Source: Spartobacteria bacterium (GTDB lineage: Bacteria > Verrucomicrobiota > Verrucomicrobiia > Chthoniobacterales > UBA10450). From it: a DNA stretch of 64,000 nt. The notes below the pieces were generated by a model. The model was not told where the DNA came from. It saw only the letters and a list, made by a program, of their open reading frames with translations, and did not search any database. The position numbers and the translations under genes are program-made. The stretch covers positions 1 through 64,000 of the forward strand of contig PNAA01000032.1 of assembly GCA_003169975.1 (NCBI GenBank), in the 5' to 3' direction. Positions within the stretch are counted from its first letter, which is position 1; the number at the start of each line of letters is the position of its first letter. This document shows positions 58,478 through 64,000 of this stretch, piece by piece.

Positions 58478-59371
58478 CAACACCGAGTTTGGATCGGCGC
58501 TCGTGATCAGCATGGTGCCGGCTTCGTCGGCGGAGAGTTCTTCCGTCTCTTTTCCAGCCGCGGCAGGCTCGGGCCAGACGACGTTCCAGGCGAGATGCAG
58601 CTTCTCCAGCGTCCAGATGGTGTAGCGGGTAAAATCGAACTCCCACCACTTCAACCCGTGCGCCGCGCAACGCGGCTTGGCGTGATGATTATTGTGATAG
58701 CCCTCGCCGAGCGCGCCCAAGCCGACCCAGAAGTTGTTCTTGCTCTCATCGGACGTTTCGAAACTGCGATAGCCAAACTGCTTCATGTGGCAGATCGAAT
58801 TCACCGCCCAGGTGCAGTTGTAGATGATCAGGATCGGCACATAAAGACACCAGAGCATCCCGGCCAGCCCGAGGGTGACGAAAAGGAGGCTGGCGACCGC
58901 GAGATGCGGGAGCACATAAAGCGCAGAATTTTCCCACAGTTTGCAGTACCAAATCTTGCGCACATCGGCCGCATAACGCAGCGAACGCTCGCGGAAGGAT
59001 GCCGGCTTGCGGATCAGCCACATCATGTGGGCGTAGGGAAATCCGTGCCGCGGGCTATGGATATCCTCTTCGGTGTCGGATTTGAGATGATGAAAACGAT
59101 GATCGCCGACCCAGGTGACCGGGTCACCCGAGAGACCGATAGCCGAGCCGGTCGCGAAAATAAATTTTAACCAACCCGGCATTTCGAATCCGCGGTGGGT
59201 CAGGTAACGATGCAAATAAAGCGTGGTCCCGAGCCCGATCCAAAGATAGAGGACGGCCATGATCGGCAGATAGAAAAAATGAAAGCGGGTCCAGACAGCA
59301 ACGACACCGAGCAGCTGCAGCACGACGAGAATCGTGAAAATGGCGATATTGATTTTTTCGTTTTTGAACAT
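58475..59371 (-). CDS. Acyl-CoA/acyl-lipid fatty acid desaturase
   Basis: A 298-residue di-iron membrane desaturase. The three histidine boxes are HRYLTHRG, HRFHHLKSD and GYHNNHHAKP. Four membrane segments surround them (INIAIFTILVVLQLLGVVAV, ALYVLPHLAVASLLFVTLGL and others). The size and the spacing of the boxes match the delta-9-type acyl-CoA or acyl-lipid desaturases that introduce a cis double bond into membrane fatty acids. The tail of about 30 residues after the catalytic part is Glu/Ala-rich. The gene starts opposite the tRNA-Pro gene. Confidence 0.93.
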   Translation of the reverse strand: MFKNEKINIAIFTILVVLQLLGVVAVWTRFHFFYLPIMAVLYLWIGLGTTLYLHRYLTHRGFEMPGWLKFIFATGSAIGLSGDPVTWVGDHRFHHLKSDTEEDIHSPRHGFPYAHMMWLIRKPASFRERSLRYAADVRKIWYCKLWENSALYVLPHLAVASLLFVTLGLAGMLWCLYVPILIIYNCTWAVNSICHMKQFGYRSFETSDESKNNFWVGLGALGEGYHNNHHAKPRCAAHGLKWWEFDFTRYTIWTLEKLHLAWNVVWPEPAAAGKETEELSADEAGTMLITSADPNSVL

Positions 59372-59559
59372 AAACAGGGCTTAGCAGATTGCCGGCCGTC
59401 GGAAGAAGAAGGTCGGAGTGTCGCTGGGAAGTGCCTGAAGCGCAACCAGTATTTGCCCGACCTTGCGGGCCGAATCGGCATCTTCCGGGATGGCGTGCGA
59501 GATTTCCAGATGCGCACTGTGGCTCGGCATGGTAGACAACGCGCAGACTCTGCAACCCC

Positions 59560-59633
59560 CGGGGTGTAGCTTAGCTTGGTAGAGCGCCTGGTTTGGGACC
59601 AGGAGGTCGCAGGTTCGAATCCTGTCACCCCGA
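59560..59633 (+). tRNA. tRNA-Pro (anticodon TGG)
   Basis: A 74-base cloverleaf: acceptor arms CGGGGTG/CACCCCG, discriminator A, anticodon stem CCTGG/CCAGG with loop TTTGGGA (TGG at 59594-59596), and T arm GCAGG-TTCGAAT-CCTGT. No CCA is encoded. Confidence 0.96.
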
Positions 59634-59656
59634 TGGAGTTTGCCGCTCGAAGTCAG

Positions 59657-60271
59657 ATGAACGTTTTCCAGCAGATCGGTATCGGGGCGATGATGGGTTT
59701 GGCGACGCTTTCATTGGCGCAATCTCCGTCGAATACTTCGGCCCAGGCGACCGATGCGCAGCTCGCGACGCCTTCGCCATCGCCCACGGCCCCGATCGAA
59801 CCGCCCTCTCTCATCCCGCCGAACATCCTGCCGGGCCCGGGAGCCGGAGCGCTTCCCCAGATTCCCGCCGCCGCCGATTTGCAGATGCTCAATGCGCTCT
59901 TCAAACAGTCATCGCTCGGCAAGGCCGCCGATGAACATCTGCTGCACCTCCAGGTGGTGCGACTCGAAAGCCAGATTCGAAACGACGCGGAACTTCAGAC
60001 AAAAAGAGCCTCGGCCGAGCAAGCGGCGACCGATCTCGAGAAGCGAAAGCGGCTGAAGGAGTATTATCACCAATACTACAACCGGCTCCGGACGATGTCC
60101 GACACGCCGGACTTAAAGACGTATCTCGACGGGCAGGAAGCCGCGCACGTCGGGCTGCTCGCACAGCCGCGAGTGCGCCCGGACACAAATCCCGCCCCGG
60201 CCGGCGCCACGGCGACGCCGCTGCCGACGCCAGTGCAGGCGCACGCCGGCGCCGCGCGGCGGCACCCCTGA
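59657..60271 (+). CDS. Proline-rich exported protein of unknown function
   Basis: A 204-residue protein from the ATG at 59657; earlier in-frame starts lie in the tRNA gene. A signal-like segment (IGIGAMMGLATLSLAQ) is followed by a Pro/Ala/Thr-rich linker (PSPSPTAPIEPPSLIPPNIL), a charged helical part about 70-150 (LLHLQVVRLESQIRNDAELQ, then KRLKEYYHQYYNRL), and another Pro/Ala tail. No family is recognised. The codon use looks native. Confidence 0.65.
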   Translation: MNVFQQIGIGAMMGLATLSLAQSPSNTSAQATDAQLATPSPSPTAPIEPPSLIPPNILPGPGAGALPQIPAAADLQMLNALFKQSSLGKAADEHLLHLQVVRLESQIRNDAELQTKRASAEQAATDLEKRKRLKEYYHQYYNRLRTMSDTPDLKTYLDGQEAAHVGLLAQPRVRPDTNPAPAGATATPLPTPVQAHAGAARRHP

Positions 60272-60356
60272 GCGGGAGGCGCGCGACGAACCCGGCGGAA
60301 CCAAATCGGAGGGTTGCTGCCGCGAGGGAGCGCGGCTAGGATGGCGGAGCGAAAAC

Positions 60357-60428
60357 GGCGCATTCGTCTAGTGGTTAGGACACAGCCCTCTCAAGGCTGG
60401 TGCACGGGTTCGATCCCCGTATGCGCTG
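60357..60428 (+). tRNA. tRNA-Glu (anticodon CTC)
   Basis: A 72-base cloverleaf: acceptor GGCGCAT/ATGCGCT with a G-U pair at the end, anticodon stem CAGCC/GGCTG with loop CTCTCAA (CTC at 60390-60392), and T arm ACGGG-TTCGATC-CCCGT. CCA is not encoded. Confidence 0.93.
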
Positions 60429-60557
60429 CGAGAGCATTTTCGCTGTGTACCTTTGCGGAATATTTGAGTACTTTCGCGAATAAGCGGAATCAAACGGAAA
60501 TAGCCGGAAAGCCCTTGATTTTGCGGTACTTACAAATCGCAATTCGGTAAGGGCCTT

Positions 60558-60690
60558 CAGAATATTTGAGCACTTTTTTCGGACTTGAGCTTTTTCCGTG
60601 TTCAAATTGCTTCACACCCCTGCCGCCGTTTTCACGAGGAAAATCGCTGCTTTTGGACATCCTCCCGACGGAATTGGCTCAAATATTCTG
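60558..60690. repeat. 133-base segment bounded by 14-base inverted repeats
   Basis: CAGAATATTTGAGC (60558-60571) and GCTCAAATATTCTG (60677-60690) are exact complements. A related direct copy, GAATATTTGAGTACTTT, lies at about 60459. The segment is 130 bases downstream of tRNA-Glu and A/T-rich. It could be a small non-autonomous element or an old attachment region; no integrase gene is seen. Confidence 0.5.
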
Positions 60691-60757
60691 TAAATCTGGA
60701 GGGTGTGAGGTGTGATGCTCTTTCTGCTTGTGCAGTTTCTTTGCACTCTCTGTGCCT

Positions 60758-60982
60758 TACCCAAAGTTGTGCGATGTCTGCGCAGTCAGCTACGGGACAG
60801 TCGCTCGATTAGCCGAAACTCTGCTGGGGCCGCCCCGAGTGGTGAACCTGAAGCCGTCAAGTCTCGGCGATATTTTCAACGACATTCGGCGCGTCGGGAA
60901 AGCGTGCGCTCTGTCGGAGCGAGCGGAGGAAGTCGTTCAAAGTTTATTGGCGCGCGTAGAATTGCGCGGAAGATTGAACCGC
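60758..60982 (+). pseudogene. Fragment of a cobalamin-type periplasmic binding protein gene
   Basis: In frame it codes for KLCDVCAVSYGTVARLAETL, then PPRVVNLKPSSLGDIFNDIR and RVGKACALSERAEEV. This matches the middle of BtuF-like binding proteins, where QCEVCAVS, the EPxSLxD strand and DIRRVG occur in that order. The N-terminal binding lobe and the C-terminal lobe are missing. Intact relatives bind vitamin B12, the cofactor of metH upstream. Confidence 0.65.
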
Positions 60983-61115
60983 GAAAGATCGGCACCACCT
61001 CGCAAAGGTCTTGCAGCGGCCTTGCAACACCGCTGCAATAGCTGCCGGGTATCTTTGGCTGCGGACGGGCGCGCTCCAATCCAGCGGTCATCGTTTGTGC
61101 GTCTGATGGGGTGAG

Positions 61116-61654
61116 GACTTGATGGGAGATCCTTCGACCGCGTGTCCTTGTGGTATGGCTTGATCAGGCGAGCGCAAATAAAGGACGAGCTTAACTCAAC
61201 GCGCAACAGGAGGGGGAGCTGCAAATCCCCAAAACCGGTCGCTGTTTGCTTCAGCTGATTGATCGCAATTTCGCGATTTCGAAATCACAGCCGGGTTGGC
61301 CGTGTCCTAATTTGAGATTGCGAGCATTGCCAAAGCGGTAATCCGCTGGCGCATGAGATGTGCTGTTTTCATGAGACAATTATGGTCAAACCCATTCATG
61401 TTGGCTGGGGAAATGTGTCCGCCAGCGAAGTGATCAAACTCCTCGTGGTCGTGGCGGCTTTGCTTTCCGCTTTGTCGCCAAGTCCACTCGCGATCTGGTG
61501 GCGGTTCGTCTGCGGCTTTTAGCTACTTCAGCGGTCGCTGGCAATCAGAGCGCGCACCGCCGTTTGGGGAGAATCGACTGGCGACAATTCGAGAACGCCG
61601 ACGTAACGGGTTTTGCCATCGCCCTCTTTGGAGCGCCGCGCATAGCATTGTTTC
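61116..61654. other. Gene-poor stretch in the decayed region
   Basis: No frame here has recognisable family features on either strand. The base composition is mixed and the frames are short. It appears to be degraded sequence between gene fragments. Confidence 0.5.
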
Positions 61655-61707
61655 GCCTTGGGATTACCGGCGCGAGCAGCGGAATAGGCGAGGCGGCTGC
61701 GGTCTAG
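61655..61707 (+). pseudogene. Tiny fragment resembling a short-chain dehydrogenase N-terminus
   Basis: The last codons of a plus-strand frame read LGITGASSGIGEAAAV and stop. TGASSGIGEA is the NAD(P)-binding glycine motif of short-chain dehydrogenases. Nothing of the rest of the enzyme follows, so this is a remnant or chance. Confidence 0.35.
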
Positions 61708-61715
61708 CTTAGCAA

Positions 61716-62141
61716 TTACGGCGGCGGATCATTCGCGCCCACCGTGATGTAAAGCGTGTCATTCTTCCGACGCCGCGGATTGATTCTCGTGACGACGGCT
61801 ACTCCGGCACGGCGAAACGCGCACATGATCCGATTGGCATGGATCGGTCGAACCGTTTCCTCCTTGATTGTCATCTCAACGCCGGTCGGGATTGCCTCCG
61901 AAGGCGTGTTCGCCTTTACGTTCTCAATTTCGACTTTGCATCCCATGTCTTGGAGGACGCTCGCGATTTCGCTTTCATAACCAACTGCTTCCTTGTCGGA
62001 TGCTGCGGCGACAATCGAGACTGGCGGTCCTGCGGTCGAACCCTTCAAGTCGCCCAGGATGTCTTCTCGCTGGTCCGAGGTGAGATGCCGAGCGTCTGAG
62101 GTTTCTTGCTTTTCTTCCATTCCGCTGTCACCAGGGAGCAC
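61716..62141 (-). CDS. Hypothetical protein
   Basis: A 141-residue protein. After a hydrophilic N-terminus comes a mixed alpha/beta domain (GPPVSIVAAASDKEAVGYES, IASVLQDMGCKVEIENVKAN, and ending RRKNDTLYITVGANDPPP). It resembles the small domain often found after one or two membrane helices in uncharacterised bacterial proteins, where a VSI strand is followed by an aspartate-rich helix, but the membrane part is absent here. It could be a short independent gene or the surviving end of a longer one. Confidence 0.55.
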   Translation of the reverse strand: MLPGDSGMEEKQETSDARHLTSDQREDILGDLKGSTAGPPVSIVAAASDKEAVGYESEIASVLQDMGCKVEIENVKANTPSEAIPTGVEMTIKEETVRPIHANRIMCAFRRAGVAVVTRINPRRRKNDTLYITVGANDPPP

Positions 62142-62538
62142 GAATTGAGCCGTTTAACCTACTCTGCTGTTAATCGCCTGCTCAACCGCAGGTCATACCT
62201 CATCACCCGATCATTCAAAAGACTGCCTTTCGCGCAGATGCCGCGCCATTCCCTAAAGAAACACGGACTTCTTGTAGAAATCGCCGCGCCGTATGGTGAG
62301 CGACGTTCAATAAAGCCGACTTCTGGGCGTTACTGGTGAGTCCGCGGTCGATATGCGCTTTAATTGCGACCAGCCGATTGCCTTTTCACCTAAGCGGTCC
62401 GGTTCATGCTCAGGGAACAGCATAATTCGCGTGTCGGTTTTCTTTCGTGTCCTTTGAAGACAGTCCCCGGAAAATCCGCGCTAACTGGACAGCCCGTGAA
62501 GAACGAAAACCGCGGCTGTCAAATAGGGATGACCGACA
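62142..62538. other. Intergenic, no gene recognised
   Basis: About 400 bases between the hypothetical protein and the response-regulator gene. One short frame at 62106-62339 has no family features. I see no terminator or operator that stands out. Confidence 0.45.
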
Positions 62539-63408
62539 TTGAACATCTTGATCGCCGATGATGACGACATTTCGCGTCTGCTCCTCCGCTCCGCGCTGAC
62601 GAAACTCGGGCACTCGGTAATTGAAGCCGGCAATGGCCGCGAAGCATGGGACACATGGTACGGTGGCGGGTTTCCTCTCGTCATCTCTGACTGGATGATG
62701 CCCGGGTTGGACGGGCTTGATATCTGTCGCCGGATCCGCGCCGAGCCGCGCGCGGTCTATACTTATATCGTTCTGCTCACCTCTCGCGAAGGGAAGGTCG
62801 ACCAACTCGAAGGGATGAAAGCGGGTGCGGACGACTTTATTACGAAGCCTTTTGAAAAAGATGCACTGACGGCGCGGGTGCGCGTGGCCGAACGCATCCT
62901 CATGCTGCACGCGAACCTGCGCGCGGCCAACGCGGATCTCGAGCGTCGGGTCGACGAACGCACGACTGAGCTGGCGACCGCTTTGCGGGCCAAAGAGCAA
63001 TTTCTCTCCCGCGCGAGTCACGAGCTGCGCACGCCGATGAATCACGTGCTCGGTTTCGCGCAACTGTTGGAAAGGGATCCTCTCACCAGTTCCCAAGCTG
63101 TGGGTGTGAAACATATTCTCACCAGCGGTCATCACTTGCTCCGACTGATCGATCAGATCCTGGAGGTGGCAGAAAGTTCGTCGATGGATTCGGGTTTCCT
63201 TGGGGCAAGGAAGATCGGGAAGGAAGTTGTGGCATCCGGCCTGTCGCCGGAAATCCGGGAGGACGAAAGAAGGAGTCTACCCGTCGGCATTCTGTCGAAC
63301 ACGGATGCCGTCTCGACACTGCTCCCACTCGAACCTGTAATTAGATCGTTCATTCCCAAATCCGGCGACGCAGCTTCATCACGTGACCGGTTTATCAGGG
63401 GGAGGTGA
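62539..63408 (+). CDS. Response regulator receiver fused to a histidine-kinase dimerisation domain, ATPase missing
   Basis: A 289-residue protein with a TTG start. Residues 1-120 are a receiver: ILIADDDDISRLLLRSAL with the acidic pocket, the phospho-aspartate in VISDWMMPGLDGLD, the switch Thr in LLTSREGK, and the lysine in DDFITKPFEKDALTARV. A coiled linker follows, then a HisKA segment with the phospho-histidine in LSRASHELRTPMNHVLGFAQ. After LLRLIDQILEVAESSS the usual N-, G1- and G2-box ATPase domain is absent. The next 60 residues are unlike any kinase and the frame stops. It is either a truncated hybrid kinase or a phospho-acceptor working with a separate kinase. The membrane sensor gene starts 27 bases downstream. 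Confidence 0.8.
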   Translation: MNILIADDDDISRLLLRSALTKLGHSVIEAGNGREAWDTWYGGGFPLVISDWMMPGLDGLDICRRIRAEPRAVYTYIVLLTSREGKVDQLEGMKAGADDFITKPFEKDALTARVRVAERILMLHANLRAANADLERRVDERTTELATALRAKEQFLSRASHELRTPMNHVLGFAQLLERDPLTSSQAVGVKHILTSGHHLLRLIDQILEVAESSSMDSGFLGARKIGKEVVASGLSPEIREDERRSLPVGILSNTDAVSTLLPLEPVIRSFIPKSGDAASSRDRFIRGR

Positions 63409-63435
63409 ACTGGTGGCGCGGGAACGGATCTTGCA

Positions 63436-64000
63436 ATGACCAAAGACTTTCCGAAAGACAGCAACATGGAGACTAAAAGCCGCCCTACGAGCCGATTGTC
63501 CGAAAAGCTCCGTCACTGGACTGGCGACTGGGGCGGCAAGCTCATGCTCATCTTCGGGGCACTTACTATAGCACAGTTCTTATGTTTCCGGTACCGCTGG
63601 GGCGGGGACGAGTATCTCGACGTCATCACTGATATTATCCCAATCCTTATCTACTTCGGCGCTTTCCTGATGGCCCTGAGAGTCTCAAGGCACAAGGCGC
63701 TGCCCCTTCGAACTCGCCGCGCGTGGAGGCTCCTGGCACTCGCCCACCTATTTTATATGGCGGGCTCGGTGCTATGGGCTTACTTCGAACTGGTCACACA
63801 CACGAAGCCGTTCCCGTCGTGGGCAGACGCTGCATACCTGAGCTACTACCCGCTCATGCTTTCGGGGCTGCTCCTGCTCGTCTCCAACCTACAGACTCTG
63901 GAGGAGCGCGCCACACTCGCGCTGGATGCCGGGATAGTGACATTGGGTGGGGGGATGCTCATTTGGTATTTCCTCCTCCAGCCGATTGCGCAGGCCACTA
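63436..64000 (+). CDS. Membrane sensor protein, N-terminal part only
   Basis: The frame from the ATG at 63436 stays open to the end of the window (188 codons). After a charged start it shows repeated membrane helices (KLMLIFGALTIAQFLCFRY, IIPILIYFGAFLMALRV, LLALAHLFYMAGSVLWAYF, PLMLSGLLLLVSNL, GIVTLGGGMLIWYFLLQPIA). The loop KPFPSWADAAYLSYYPLMLS is typical of the multi-helix sensor module found in front of GGDEF, PAS or histidine-kinase domains. The output domain lies beyond the window. It may be the signalling partner of the preceding receiver protein. Confidence 0.75.
   Translation, partial: MTKDFPKDSNMETKSRPTSRLSEKLRHWTGDWGGKLMLIFGALTIAQFLCFRYRWGGDEYLDVITDIIPILIYFGAFLMALRVSRHKALPLRTRRAWRLLALAHLFYMAGSVLWAYFELVTHTKPFPSWADAAYLSYYPLMLSGLLLLVSNLQTLEERATLALDAGIVTLGGGMLIWYFLLQPIAQAT

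Overview
The window looks like a chromosome segment of a Verrucomicrobiota bacterium of the Chthoniobacterales or Spartobacteria type, probably from soil. This is inferred from the gene mix: a DUF1800 protein, secreted proteins made of 17-residue NTA-G repeats with an S74 chaperone tail, a decayed beta-strand-repeat autotransporter, an ECF sigma factor paired with a Zn-ribbon/kinase/TPR protein, a b558-type succinate dehydrogenase, and many palindromic intergenic repeats. No rRNA or other taxonomic marker gene is present except rplI and dnaB, so the assignment is not firm.

Layout. (1) 0.2-0.8 kb: a damaged pyrE. (2) 0.7-26.5 kb: a surface-glycan and envelope region. It has a minus-strand operon (8566 to 716) that couples nucleotide-sugar synthesis (Gfo/Idh dehydrogenase, hexapeptide acetyltransferase, DegT aminotransferase, the gene set expected for a 2,3-diacetamido sugar) to glycosyltransferases and methyltransferases. 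After this come a polytopic membrane protein, a PQQ-type propeller protein, a DUF1800 protein, a tandem family of S74 repeat proteins with one truncated copy, and a second minus-strand operon (26528 to 21312) of three glycosyltransferases behind a coiled-coil methyltransferase resembling the WbdD chain-length ruler. (3) 26.9-35.8 kb: central metabolism on the plus strand, namely sdhCAB, pyruvate dehydrogenase E1alpha/E1beta/E2, and a Fe-S assembly trio (rhodanese-like, NifU-like, SufT). (4) 36-48.4 kb: an arylsulfotransferase-like secreted protein, rplI, dnaB with a 496-residue intein in its P-loop, a decayed insertion zone that holds a second dnaB 3' end, then the sigma factor and kinase. (5) 48.5-59.4 kb: transketolase, polysaccharide deacetylase, cell-wall amidase, MFS transporter, metH and a fatty-acid desaturase. 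(6) 59.5-64 kb: tRNA-Pro, tRNA-Glu, several gene fragments, a truncated response-regulator/histidine-kinase gene and the start of a membrane sensor protein.

The most striking signal is not a gene. The non-palindromic 9-mer TCGTTAGGC (reverse complement GCCTAACGA) occurs about 25 times exactly, plus at least a dozen one-base variants, where about 0.5 would be expected by chance in 64 kb. Twenty-four of the 25 lie between 27.4 and 58.5 kb, inside conserved genes and at gene borders, on both strands in similar numbers. The only other copy is in pyrE. The glycan region and the decayed 59-64 kb end have none. It behaves like a DNA-uptake-type or genome-signature word and marks core against acquired DNA. 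A second theme is gene-tolerated palindromic repeats: metH carries two different palindromic elements in frame, each in an inter-domain linker.
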